From the NCBI RefSeq assembly GCF_047496725.1, contig NC_132978.1, positions 3,773,501-3,837,500 of the forward strand: a stretch of DNA of 64,000 nucleotides, in the 5' to 3' direction. Below the pieces are notes generated by a model, which saw only the letters and a program-made list of their open reading frames with translations, made no database searches and was not told the DNA's origin. Below are positions 36,504-47,957 of the stretch, piece after piece. This DNA is from Anoplolepis gracilipes (lineage: Eukaryota > Arthropoda > Insecta > Hymenoptera > Formicidae). Both the position numbers and the translations under genes were made by a program. The first letter of the stretch is position 1, and every line of letters starts with the position of its first letter.

Positions 36504-36600
36504 GCGACATAAAAGGACCGTCGAGAAAACTTTAATTGATAGTCAGGCCCTTCCGATAATCTGATCGGATCGATCCATCTTGCCGCATCCGCGCTTTAAT
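36130..36600. promoter_or_regulatory. GC-rich block with palindrome and (GA)n, candidate regulatory region
   Basis: A 470-base block with CGCG words and repeated ATTTATGCGCGATTACGCAT-type and GCATAAATATGCA words. It also holds a perfect 9-bp hairpin CGCTGACCG-AGGA-CGGTCAGCG at 36422-36443 and a (GA)n run at 36471-36494. A 144-codon open frame crosses it, but the frame runs through the microsatellite and has neither splice sites nor a domain, so it is judged non-coding. Confidence 0.3.
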
Positions 36601-37029
36601 AAATTCAGAATCGTAGTTATTTTGTACTTGTAGTAAGAATTTTATAATAGTACCAGAGTCTCTCGTTTCCTTTTTTTCTTAGTGTAGAGAGATCAAAAGA
36701 CAGATCTTTACGTATATTATATAATTTATTAGATATTATATAATATATTATATAATATTAATTTAATTGTATTATATATGCTAGATATTTTTAGCAATTT
36801 AAGTAATTACTCTAACGTGAATATTTGTTTATATAATGTTTTGAAGTTTTATTTTCCGAAAGCATTTTGCAAAAATTACCTCACTTAACAAGTATATACA
36901 ATAAACTCGTCAAAATTAATTATGGTTAATTAAAGTTTAATTAAAATTAAAATTTAATTAATTATAATTGTCTCATTAAATACATCGGCATTTATAATGT
37001 GTATTCGATAATCGATATGGTATTTTAAT
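36601..37029. other. AT-rich non-coding DNA
   Basis: TATATAATATTATATAAT-type self-complementary sequence at 36715-36780; nothing else. Confidence 0.5.
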
Positions 37030-37400
37030 TTCTGTGCAAATAATTTTGCAGAACTTGGCGAGATATCTTTTCTCTCGGAGCACGTACGACGACCATGACA
37101 GTTAATCAAGCAAGTCCGACACATCGGGTGTTAAATTAATCCCTGCACGTAGTCTGCAGAGTCCGCGAGATTGTAAATTGTAACCAGCCACTACGGCTGA
37201 TTGATACAAATTGACATCAATTTCCTTCAATTTGTGAGGGATCTCGCAAATTTTAAAGACGCTAGGCGGCATCTGTCGACGTTGCGTTGCGACTCATTGG
37301 CGATTACAACGGGTCAGTTATACACGATCGATAACTGGCAGTCGTCGGTAAACTCGGAGATGTCATTTCAAAACGTTTAGACAGGTGGCGTACCGGTTAC
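37030..37400. promoter_or_regulatory. candidate enhancer with Exd/Hth-type words
   Basis: A higher-complexity block, 360 bases upstream of the microexon, carries CCATGACAGTTAATC at about 37093 (TGACAG is the Meis/Homothorax core, next to a homeodomain TTAAT). It also carries TGATTGATACAAATTGACATC at about 37198 (TGATTGAT is a PBC/Hox-type word and TTGACA is close to a Meis word), and a CAGGTG E-box near 37381. The clustering is seen; the binding is inference. Confidence 0.3.
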
Positions 37401-37760
37401 ATTTTTTTAAACTCTAGTACTTGCGCGATTTTCTAAATGTTAACGTTTCTATCAAAAGTTCATAGATTTTTGTGCTAAATGTGCTGCATCGATTGATAGA
37501 ATTGCATTATAATTGTAAGTTTAAATGTCTGATTTATTTTTTCGATTTCAAAATGTAATTTTTTTCACTCTTGTTTTAATTTTAATAACATGTGTATATA
37601 TATATATTTCATTGTATAATTAGGTTAGTTCTATTTCCTACAGTTAAAGATCATTTAAAGATCAACGACTGACTAAATATAAATTCAATGTTATTCATAT
37701 AAACTCTCACAGATACCGAGTAGAAATTCCAAACATATATATTTTATGTTCTTTTTTCAG

Positions 37761-37790
37761 CTGCCGGATCTCAACAACCTCGACGAAAAG
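37761..37790 (+). CDS. 30-nt microexon
   Basis: The acceptor TTCTTTTTTCAG ends at 37760 and the donor is AAAAG/GTGAGTC at 37791; both are strong, and a pyrimidine tract precedes the acceptor. The 30 bases are GC-rich in AT-rich surroundings. In phase 0 they read LPDLNNLDEK, an acidic decapeptide; the other frames read SCRISTTSTK-type or AGSQQPRRK and are also open. A length divisible by three means inclusion or skipping keeps frame, as in neuronal or muscle microexons. It is compatible with the 83-148 exon in phase 0 or phase 2. The gene is not recognised. Confidence 0.55.
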
Positions 37791-38444
37791 GTGAGTCTAC
37801 TATTATATCTTAATAACGCGAAATAATTGCCTAGGAAGAAGAGTCCAATTCAATATATGATTAGAGGTGTGAAAATTATCATATATAAACATGATTACAA
37901 ATCAATTCTATGTATGCAATAATAATCGATGTGCATAGTGGACAGGTTTGAGAAAAGAGTTTGCATCTATAAAAGGAAGATTCGATAGGTGATAATAATA
38001 ATATTAACAAAACAGTAGTGTGCTATGCATAAATTGAAAAAAGTTAAATATAGACGAAGAACATTTTATGGTCGTATAAAGATACTGCTAATTGTGTGCG
38101 GAAAATTACATACCTACGTGACTATTATCACGGAGCAGTGAGTCAACGCGATGCAAATAATGAAAAAGAAAAAAAAAAAAAACTTTAACGACTCCGACTT
38201 ATCTCTGCTGTCTATTTTATCTATTGCGTTTTATTCACCATTACCGTTAATTATATCTTAATTAATTATAATATACTATTAGATAAGCACATGATTCACT
38301 TTTTTATCTTCCTAATTTTCACATTACACGCTGATACATTTTAATTCGAAGTATTATCATTTATATGGAAGCTCATTATCGAGTCATTAATATTGAGTTT
38401 TGAGCGACGCTTTATTGCTTTTTTTTATATTATATGTATGAAGA

Positions 38445-38493
<49 letters not shown>

Positions 38494-39470
38494 TGTTTCT
38501 AACGCATTATATGATTAGTAGTTATATATTTATTGCGATATATAAAAGTATAAAAATAAATTTCTTTTTAAATTGTTTCATATTTCTCATTATATTATTT
38601 ATATATTTTTTTAAATCTTTAAGAAAATTGCACAAACTTTTCGTTTGACAAAACCAATTTTATTAAAAAAAATTGTCATTATGAATGTGAAAGTAGCATC
38701 AATTCGTGTCAAAAATTATAAAGTGTCGAATAAGCAACGTCTTATTTATTTTCTGTTTAAAAATATATTTTTATTGAGATCTTTTACACAAATTCGTTTT
38801 TAGTGAATTTTTAAGTAAAACAAGATTTACGGAAAAATGTAATGCGGAGTCACATTCACAGTTACAAATCCTAAATGTCACTATTTGTTAACCAATTATT
38901 ATACACATATGTTATAGAGCGAGATAATAGTGTAAATAATCAGTCTTCTTAGAGTTCGCATTTGTTACATCTTTTTTATGCGATTTTCAATGATGCATGT
39001 AATAATGCAATAAGACAATAGGATCGCATTCTGTAGAATACAATTTAATACCGTGTGATCGTTTCTCTTAATTGATATAATAAAAATAACTCACGTGAAT
39101 TTTTAAGAATACTTATACATAATAAATATATAGGGTACCTGCCATAAATATCTAAGCAAATATTTTGCAACTGATTGAACAGTTACAAGAAAGTTTAATA
39201 AAAGAAATTTGCACGATTTTTATCTGCACCAAAGCAGATATAAAAAAAAAAAATTTTTTGCGAACTAAAAATCATACACAAATTTTTCTTATTAAACTTT
39301 TTTGTAATTCCAATTATTTGCGAGATATTTAGCCGGACATTTATAAATGGACATCCTATGTATTACGAAAAAAAGTTACGTTGACAGAGTCTTAAATTAA
39401 TCGTATCAATTAAAAGACTCGTCTTCTTTTATTCATTTCCTCAGTTCTTTTAGAACCGTAGCAACTGCAT
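37791..39470. other. AT-rich intron
   Basis: Downstream of the microexon donor. It contains the (AT)n run at 38446-38491 and a poly-A stretch at 38168-38182. No exon was recognised. Confidence 0.45.
38446..38491. repeat. (AT)n microsatellite
   Basis: A pure TA dinucleotide run of about 22 units. Confidence 0.95.
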
Positions 39471-40130
39471 GTAATCGTCGTCATGCTGTCGTTGCGTAAT
39501 TCGACTCGAAGAACGATTCTCTTCAATTTTACCGCGGCACACTACTCATTATCCAATCGCAACGGTCGTCGAACCTGTCGTCGGCAAAAATCGCGCGCGT
39601 TTATTCGCCCGGGGCTTGATTTTCGCACGTGGATTTATATCAGGTGACAGATTCGCGTAGAGCGATGGGAAGGGACGGGGAGGGAGCGGAGGGATCTGGG
39701 TCTGCGTACGAGTTCAAATGCGAGAGAATCACACGCGCGTAATTTCGCGCGTGTTCCAGTTACGACTTTCGTACGATCATTGCTACCGCTCGTTCGTATG
39801 CACTGGCTAACATAAACGACCGTATTCTCCTTTGATATGTAAATGAAGCCGCGTAGCATTCAAATTGTAGCTATATAGTTCCGGCATATACATAGTTGCA
39901 CGCGGTACGACTTTTGTACCGTGCATAGAAAGCACGTTGCGTTAACGCGGGTAGCGCGCGATAACGCGGCTTTATTAGATCGCATCTCATCGCGGGTTAC
40001 AGGATCTGCGTGAAAGGGAAGTAATGATTCATGCAATTCTGTTACATTTACATTGAGAATGAATGGGAGAAGCGATCTCGCTAAGTGAAATGTGAATTTT
40101 AACTTCACGTGTGTTCTCATGCGAAGCACG
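39471..40130. promoter_or_regulatory. GC-rich non-coding block
   Basis: A long block with CGCGCG words, a purine-rich segment (GGGAAGGGACGGGGAGGGAG) near 39667 and a perfect 9-bp hairpin ACACGCGCG-TAATTT-CGCGCGTGT at about 39732-39755. Two adjoining minus-strand ORFs (39635-39859, 39860-40129) show no domain and no splice context. Possibly a regulatory island or the promoter of an unrecognised transcript. Confidence 0.25.
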
Positions 40131-41600
40131 GATTAAAATATGAATAGAATTGGAGTAAAGTAATCGTGGTAAAATTAATACTCTCTATATATATACAAGG
40201 TAATGTAAACAAGAACAATCTACATTTTGAATATGTACTATGACTCTGGGTGAGTAATACAGGTAGACACTCGTGATTAAAGGCAATCCTCCGCTGCTTA
40301 TCTACTTAAACAGCGTATCAGGCGATTTATTTGTCGGATTATCGGATAATTTAGATATTCTACCAGCAAAGATTGACACACGCGTAGACTGAAGAGTGGA
40401 TATCGGGAACAATTAATATACATTTGCATATGTCTGATTTAAATCCAATGTCATTAGCATTTAGTCAGTGTTCGGAGTGACATTTCACCGATGTCTGCGA
40501 TGTCGGCACGTGCATGACTGTTGCATTTGCAGGTGCAAAGTGTCGTAGGCTAACGAGGTCGTCGATCGTTCACCGTTCTGATTGAGTATTTTTGCATACA
40601 TTCGATGGCGCAACATGTTCTTTGTGGGATTAGAATTAAACATATCTTGACAATTAAAGAAAAAAAAATAGGCGCATCTGATGTATGTAGCGAAATAAAT
40701 AATAAAAATATCCAAATGTAAATGATCGATTTATAAAAGGCAATTTAATTTTGTAACTCGTTCTTCGAGCAGTAAATCATATCAATTTTGTTTTTCGTAT
40801 AATTTTAAGTAGACTTTAATTAAATTTATTTGAGACACAGTTGATATTTATTAATGAAGCTTCAAAATCGCGGAGAAATATGATATGCAATTGAATTTTG
40901 CTGATGGAAAGAAATTGACTCAATTTTCAACAACAAATATATGTATCGAATAATCGAAAACAGATTTATTAATCTGTTTGAAGAGTGTCTTTGGGTTACT
41001 TTTTTTTTTTTTTTTAATACTTTTTGAAAATTATATGTATGTCCCTCTCACGCGCGATATTATTGTTTCCAAAATTAATCACCGATAAATTACTGAACGT
41101 GTATAATGAGCTTCTGTAGCATTACATTTATCGTTATTCTTCGTCTCTCGTATATAAATTGTTCGGGTATCCTAATGAAACTCGAGTAAGCACCCCGAGA
41201 CGCGGTTATTCACTTCTCTGCATAGCAAAGTCGTTATGGAAGTTCAGGGGAACAGACCACACGTACTTCGCGCGCTTTGCATAAACTGCAGTTTCTCTAA
41301 TGTACTTCTAATGTTCCTGTGCAAATGGTGATTTTTAACGATGCGAGCAACAAGTCAACACTTTTAGCTTGATAGCAATAAGATCACTCTACGGCATTTA
41401 AATCACCAACAAGTCGCCATTACCATCTCTCTCTTTGCATAAAGAAGGATTGCTGATTTAAAATTCTCGATAGAAAATATGTATTAGTACGGAGCTAAAG
41501 TATATAGGCCTCTTTTTTTTTTTTTTTTTTTTTGTTTTGAACATTTAAGTCAAGGTGGAATCGGTGACTTTTTGTGATTTGAGATAAACAATGTTGAACG
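40131..41600. other. mostly AT-rich non-coding DNA
   Basis: Short CG-containing patches at 40260-40600 and 41160-41290; poly-T tracts at 41001-41016 and 41512-41533. No exon supported. Confidence 0.4.
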
Positions 41601-41950
41601 GAAACTTCGCTTGTTGCGTAACAATCCTGTTTTCAATCGCGTGGAACACTACGTGACGGAAAGACCGGTTTTGAACTTTCGAACTCGGTTCGAACTGGCG
41701 TTAACTCTGAAGTCATTATGCCGATCTAATATTAACGCGGAAGTAACTTTGAGTTGCCATTGCGTAACGATTTGTTTTCGATCGAGAATTCTGAAACGGA
41801 ATCGTTACCTATTCGATTCTTGCACATTTCTGAGCTTAAAATCGATTTGTAATTCTTGAAAGCCGCACCTTAACGTCGATTTAATGTCGAAGCGGAAACA
41901 ATTTATCTCGCCGTTACGTAACGATTTGTTTTCAAGCTCGGGGTAAGATT
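41601..41950. repeat. diverged tandem repeat with period of about 150 bases
   Basis: The word TTGCGTAACRATTTGTTTTC occurs at 41614 (as TTGCGTAACAATCCTGTTTTC), 41760 and 41914 (as TTACGTAACGATTTGTTTTC), spaced 146 and 154 bases. Each is preceded by a related GCGGAAGTAAC or GCGGAAACAA segment. This indicates an old tandem duplication of a block of about 150 bases in GC-richer DNA. The 82-codon ORF across it is explained by the repeat and has no domain. Confidence 0.6.
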
Positions 41951-43598
41951 GCTTGCTATTTGAGAGATAGAGAGAGGGAGAGAAAAGCTGGTTCGCGATA
42001 TAAGTGCGACGCATTCACTTGGACGTAGGTGAGCCTTTTAGAGGTTAAGAAAATATCTGTGTCACCCGCGATCATTTGCCACCGTCGTTGAGCTTGCCAG
42101 ATACTCGTTGTTGTAAACAGGATGGAATTTGCATACATATTCAAGTTGACGCGCTCGCATGAGAGTATCGAGGTCGCAGGCTTAATTTTCTCGGGGATTT
42201 CAAGCCGCCAGAGAGAGTAAAAACACTCTCGCACTCTTTTCGGTGAAAGTATTCAGAGACGTGGGCATCATGGAGAATCGATCAATTGGGTTAATGACTT
42301 TTCGAGTATACTCACCATCTCGAAAATTAATTGAGACGATTATGAGAAATGGCGGAGAGTAAATATCACGCTCAAATAGTATCCGGTCATAAAATTGATG
42401 CTCATTACTTTTTAACGACTTCGTAACGATGTGTAAATAGTCATAACACAGTCAGATGGATGACATTATTTTTTGATAATGTCACTATTGCTTTCGTGCG
42501 ATGATATAATTTATCTATAGTCATTATTTTTTATGACTTGTTATGATGCAAATAAATATTTATTTTTAAATGAATAATACTAACTAGCAGCTGTTAATAT
42601 ATTGCATTTATAAAATAATCATTTACATTTTAGATAATATTTTTATGTTATTTGAATGGATTTGTAATTTGATGACTTATTTTTTAAGAATTTTTTCAAC
42701 AATTGACTTGATAAATTAATCAAAAAAATAAATAAATAAATAGCAAAATAGAAAAAAATGTTATTTGAGAAAAACATGATTTCTCTATTTTGCTGTAATT
42801 ATGTTTTATTACGGAATATATATGTAGTTGGCGGTCGTAATTGACCTTCGAAATGATTTGCATAAAATATGTGTCATTAGATGTCCGTCCATTTAGCATA
42901 ATAATAATCGTTAATATACGGAGACTACTCGACTTCCGCTCATATAAATATCGAAACGCGAAAATATGACCGTCATTGTTGTTCGTCGCCGACGATGTCT
43001 GCTTTGAAATTCCCAAGCTCGCTTTCGCGCATTATGTGTAAATTCGCACGTACCAATACGCGTACACGAGGGACGCTCGGTGTCGGCCGTTTACAACGCC
43101 ATCATTTACAATTTGCGGTCGTGCTCGTTGTGGAGCGAACTAACCGTGTGACTCGCTTTTACATGCGCAAAGCATACGCGGTATAAATATTGTTCAAGAA
43201 ACTATGCAACCCGCAATTTTTATTCTCAGGTTTTTTATTCTTCAATAACGGAGATATATTTTCAATTTTTATTTCCGACAAAACGATTTGCAGCAACTAA
43301 GTGAGAGATGGTCACTTTTATAAATTATATATATAATAACGAAAATGTCACATCAATAATTTTCGAGCTATGAAACATAAGATTCAAAGAGGTAAAGTTT
43401 TTTATAAATTAAACTTTGTGAAAAGCCAAGAAGACAACAAAACTATTCTCTTTAGTTAATTGCAGGTGGAATTTACTTTATATATTGGAATAACAAAACT
43501 ACATTCTTTAATTAATTTCAAATGAAATTTACTTTTGATTTCAGGATTAAGTAAAATAATTAATAAAAATATATAATAGAAGAAAAATTTTAAACTCG

Positions 43599-43641
<43 letters not shown>

Positions 43642-44267
43642 ATATGATTTTTTCGATATTTTCGCTAAAGAAAAAACACTGATCAAAAAAATTGGCATTA
43701 AAAAGACATTTGGTGATTTTAAAATACCCTGTATATTTCTTTGCACATTTCTTATCAACTGCATTATGAATACAATCGAAAAAAAGAGAAAATTACGATA
43801 CGTAATTCCCTAAGTTCTTACGTAATTCGAATTATTATGTCAGAGGTCTCGCGAGTGTTTACGTGCGAAATTTAATATTACAGTAACGCGATATTTCGAT
43901 GTAAATAATATCACATCAGGGATTCTCGGGCTTACGTTACCGTCGGTGATTAGCGTCCCTGAACGACGCTATACGTACATACATATATATCTATACACAC
44001 GTTAATTCCACAATAAAACTAACATACGTGTGTGTCGCATCTCGCGCGCGGGCGCTCGACATATATGGCCGAGCTTGGTAAACAACAGTGGTTGCCAAAT
44101 CGTGGCTATTAATAAAATGGAAAATCATTTACGTAATGAAACGCATTCAGCTAGTCTGACGTAAAGTGACCGCGAATCGTCGTGTTTGATATCGCTCATC
44201 GGTTCGTTTATTTATTTCGGTGAAGCGTCATGTAGAGGCTAGTCGGAAATGAAATGGATTAGAACGG
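41951..44267. other. non-coding DNA, mixed composition
   Basis: GC-richer at 41990-42260, 42950-43190 and 43830-44250, AT-rich between, with an (AT)n run at 43601-43646. ORFs at 42720-43016 and 42995-43186 lack domains and splice context. The CG-rich words at 44040-44075 (CTCGCGCGCGGGCGCTCG) may be regulatory. Confidence 0.35.
43601..43646. repeat. (AT)n microsatellite
   Basis: An almost pure AT dinucleotide run with one phase slip (TATTATATAT). Confidence 0.95.
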
Positions 44268-44715
44268 TTAATTTCTTGTGGTACGTTGAAGCGCGAATAA
44301 CCCAGAAAGAGAGAGAAACATTTATCTACAACGACAGCCATAACAGATATGATTACGCCTAGTTTAGCTAATTGGTACTTCAAGGACTTGATGATGCATA
44401 TATTGGTTCTCCACGAGCTTTTCTCGAATCTTGAATCTTATTGGCTCGTCGAATATTGTGTCTTATGCAGATTTTCCTCGAGTGAAAGAGGGAGAAAGGA
44501 AAGAGAGAGAAAGAGAGAACTTGAGGAAAATAATAGCGCTCAGTAAAAGAGAATCATTAATTTCTCGTGCTGGAAGCGTGAGTTAGTTTAGAGTTAGCGT
44601 TTATCTGGGACGACAACCTATAACATATATGATTACGCCTAGTTTTGCTAATTGCTTCAAGGACTTGATAATGTTATGGTTCTTATACGAGCGCGCTTTT
44701 CGATTCCTCGAGTAT
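44268..44715. repeat. tandem duplication, offset about 289 bases
   Basis: The segment starting TTAATTTCTTGTG at 44268 recurs as TTAATTTCTCGTG at 44557. Both copies continue with GATTACGCCTAGTTT-GCTAATT and CTTCAAGGACTTGATAATG-type sequence (44350-44395 and 44630-44672) and an ACGAGC...CTTTTC segment. The conserved core holds the best identity. A purine microsatellite (GAAAGAGAGAGAAAGAGAG) at about 44484-44518 lies between the copies. Confidence 0.8.
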
Positions 44716-45560
44716 TCAAGTTTATTCTATCGCGCGACGAAAATAAGTGGATATTTATAGCACGTTAGGTATATTTTACTTGAAATGTGATTCTGTGATT
44801 AGTAATGGCTTTGTAAATACGAATTTTAATACTCTGCATAGGCCCTTATCATTTTTGCATCACTCATCGTATGTATGTTTCAAGTGTCACATAGAAATAA
44901 AAGAAATAACCATTATATATCAACTTTCTCTTTATTATGTAATTAAAATTACAAAATTTATGTAATTATATAATTTCAATATAATATATTGAATTAAATT
45001 AAAATATTACATGGATGTATATGTACATTGTAAATTATTTAATATATTGAAATTGTGTAATTTCAATGTAATGTATAAATTATTATATTAATTCTGTAAT
45101 TTATTAATTTGAATACAATCTCTTTAGCCTTAATTTATGATATTTAAACAAATATGAAAGTGTTATGAAGCAGAAAAATTAACGGAGTTTTTCCGATATC
45201 AGATGTTATGGTTGCGGATGCAAATAGACTGAACGCGATAATTCCTAAGCGGTCGTTAACCTTTCGTGTTCATAAAGAACTAGAAGCAAATTGTACTCTC
45301 CGCTACGATGACGCACAATGCACGTCATACCTGAAATAATAATTCGCTGTGACGTGCAACATACGTCATTGCACTGACTGCAAGAAAGAATCTATGCATG
45401 CGTGTGTCACATAACACGCATTCGAAAAAGAATGATAATTCTTCTTATAAACTCATAATTTTTTCCGTCGTTGTATATTTTCTTTGACAATTAATAATAA
45501 CGCGAAAATCTCTTTTGCTGTTCACTTTGGTTCACTTTATTTGTGCGTGTATGTTGAAAA
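44716..45560. other. AT-rich non-coding DNA
   Basis: No supported feature. Repeated AATATATTGAA / TTCAATGTAATGTATAAAT words at 44965-45090 reflect AT content. Confidence 0.45.
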
Positions 45561-46220
45561 TATATTTCCAACAGAGGGTTAATAATCACACTGATTACGC
45601 TAATTAGCATATGACCGCACAGGATTTATGAGTCCGCACTGCGTGTTCTTTTTTTAAACACAACACGCGTATAAATCGCGTAGAGCTTAAATGAACGAGA
45701 AAAGCCGAATTTGTGAAATCAAAAAGCAGTGAATTAAATAAAGCCATAGATTGCGGCCCTCTTGGATAAACGTCATTAAGCCGACGGTGATAAATGAGGG
45801 TCGCCGGGATTAACGTTCAATTAACATTTCTCTGTAACCTGTGCGCGTGAATGCCATTTGTCCATTAATAAATACGCTCGAATCGCCTCTCGAGCGTGAC
45901 CGTTCGATAGATAAATAATGTAACCGATGCGGGTTACGGGATCGAAACTGTAACCGGAGCGGAATATATGCATGTATATGTTTCTATCTGATGCATACGT
46001 ACGTGTGTGTGTGTTATGTTCACCGCGTACACGTGGCGTGGCCCGGTGTGATTTACATATAGCAATTAACCCTTTGCGGTCGTAGTGCGCGCTACGACGG
46101 AGATTTATGTGCCGAAGGGGTATATTACTTGCAAATCAAAGGGCAAGTGCCTTTAGCATGGTGAACGCGTGCACAAGGAGCTGATCGATTACCTGTGACA
46201 TCGTTTCGGACATCCTATCA
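45561..46220. promoter_or_regulatory. candidate regulatory block
   Basis: A 600-base GC-richer stretch with homeodomain words (GCTAATTAGCATATG at about 45599, CCATTAATAAATACG at about 45862), GGATTTATGAGTCC, and paired GTAACCGATGCGG / GTAACCGGAGCGG words (about 45920 and 45950). No frame with splice sites was found. Function is inference from site density. Confidence 0.3.
46066..46130. mobile_element. possible piggyBac-like terminus
   Basis: TTAA at 46066-46069 is followed directly by CCCTTTGCGGTCGTAG and a subterminal hairpin (TCGTAG-TGCGCG-CTACGA, 46080-46097). TTAA plus CCCTTTG is the usual look of a piggyBac-family end. No matching CAAAGGG-TTAA end was found within this window, so it would be a solo end, or chance. 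Confidence 0.3.
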
Positions 46221-47544
46221 GTATATATATATATACTTGTGCAGCAACTACATATCTTTGTTACATACATCATTTTACGGCAGCAACAAGATTTATTGTA
46301 GTTTGATCAGAAATATTTTTTTTTAGATTTGTTTCCATTTGAATGACTGATATATTAGACACGTCTATTATTTTTATCAGATCGGTTCATAAGTTCATGT
46401 ATATTTACTAAGATAATTTTGCTTTGATCAATTTCTGACGCAGATGGACTGTAGAAAATTGTTAGTAAGATAACAACAAATAACTAATAGTGATGATGGA
46501 ATACAAATGATTGTCTATAAAAATGAACAGCGCGTTTATCTCATTCTTGAAACTATCTTCTAATTGTAAGATACACACACAAGTAATATTTACTAGTCGA
46601 CTTTATAAACTTAAAATTTCCATACAGTAATTTACATAGTAAATTAATTTTTTTATTTCGAATTATTAAATTAATTTTGTATATAAAAATATAAAATAAT
46701 TTGTTAATTAAAAATATTGTTTATTTTTATATCTATATCATTTTTTTTAATCATACATGTGTAATTGAAAAAGTTTTTTTTATCATTGCTTTTGAATTGA
46801 TGGCATTCAAAAAAAATTTATCAAATACGTAGAGTTTACGCGCGCACGAATCAATAACTTATGAATATAAAACATTAAATCTAAATTTACTAAATCAAAT
46901 TAAATATAAATTTATAATTAAAAAAGTTAGCAATATATTTTAATGATAACTTATTTGTAATTGGATATAATTTTGTAATTATATACAACAACATTCTCGA
47001 TTAATACTATTAAAATCACGATTCATTTGATTTATACGATTATTCGTATGCGCCTTGCTCAAGAGCGGCCATTCTTGCGAGTTTAAAAAGATGATAGATA
47101 CACTTTAATGATCATATTCGTAGATGGTGTATCGCGATGTCAATAAGTCTGATTAACCGCTGCGCTGACAAACATCTCGCGGAGTGTCTCGTCGATAATT
47201 ATCTCAAACGGTTATGTAATGGTCGCGGAGTCGCATTAGTCACGTTGGTTAACAATAGTTCTCAAAAAATTTACGTCGTTAGCCTTCGGCATCGTCGTTG
47301 TTATCGTCCAAGAATTTCGACCTTAAAATATAGACTGCCTTGCGTGCACGGCTCTCAATATCAGTGGTTATCAATCGTTTCGTCGAATTATAATATTGAC
47401 CGTGATATTAACTCTTAACTGACGACATGAAAAAATCATAATTGGTATGAATTTCTAACGCAAATTCTTTAGATGATTTTTTTTAGATCAGTTATTCGTT
47501 ATTTAAGACTATATATATATATATATATATATATTAATTAATTA
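46221..47544. other. AT-rich non-coding DNA
   Basis: A GC-richer patch at 47040-47420 carries a 93-codon open frame (47137-47418) without domain or splice sites. An (AT)n run lies at 47511-47534, directly before the foldback element. Nothing else is supported. Confidence 0.4.
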
Positions 47545-47957
47545 TGACACGCAAGATAAGACAGTCACATAAGCTTAAATGTTTTATTTATTAAATTCAT
47601 GTTATATTATAATTATGTAAAATCTAAACTCTGTATTAATTCCAAATTTATTTCTATTTATTTATACCTTAAATAATTTATGGATTCTCTAGAAATATAG
47701 AAGAATATAAAAGAAAAATATTAACATCTTTGATTATTTATTTATTTCATTTACAAATAGCACTCGACAGATAAAATTAAAGTTATACGATCTAGAAATA
47801 CCTAGTTAAGGATTAAAATGAAATTGCAATGGATATATCGCGATTAAATAAATTTGGAATTAATACAAAGTTTAGATTTTACTTATTAATTATAATATAG
47901 CATGAATTTATTAAATAAAACATTTAAGCTTATGTGACTGTCTTATCTTGCGTGTCA
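47545..47957. mobile_element. 413-bp foldback MITE
   Basis: The ends are TGACACGCAAGATAAGACAG on the left and its exact reverse complement on the right. The arms run on through TCACATAAGCTTAAATG, TTTATTAAATTCATG and GTATTAATTCCAAATTTATT for about 108 bases each with only a few differences. The non-palindromic centre of about 190 bases has no ORF. High arm identity suggests a fairly young insertion. The flanks show no certain target duplication, so the superfamily is left open. Confidence 0.85.

Noticed and set aside
36130..36564. 144-codon + strand ORF
   Set aside because: It reads through a (GA)n microsatellite giving an RE repeat, has no splice context and no domain; the block is better explained as regulatory.
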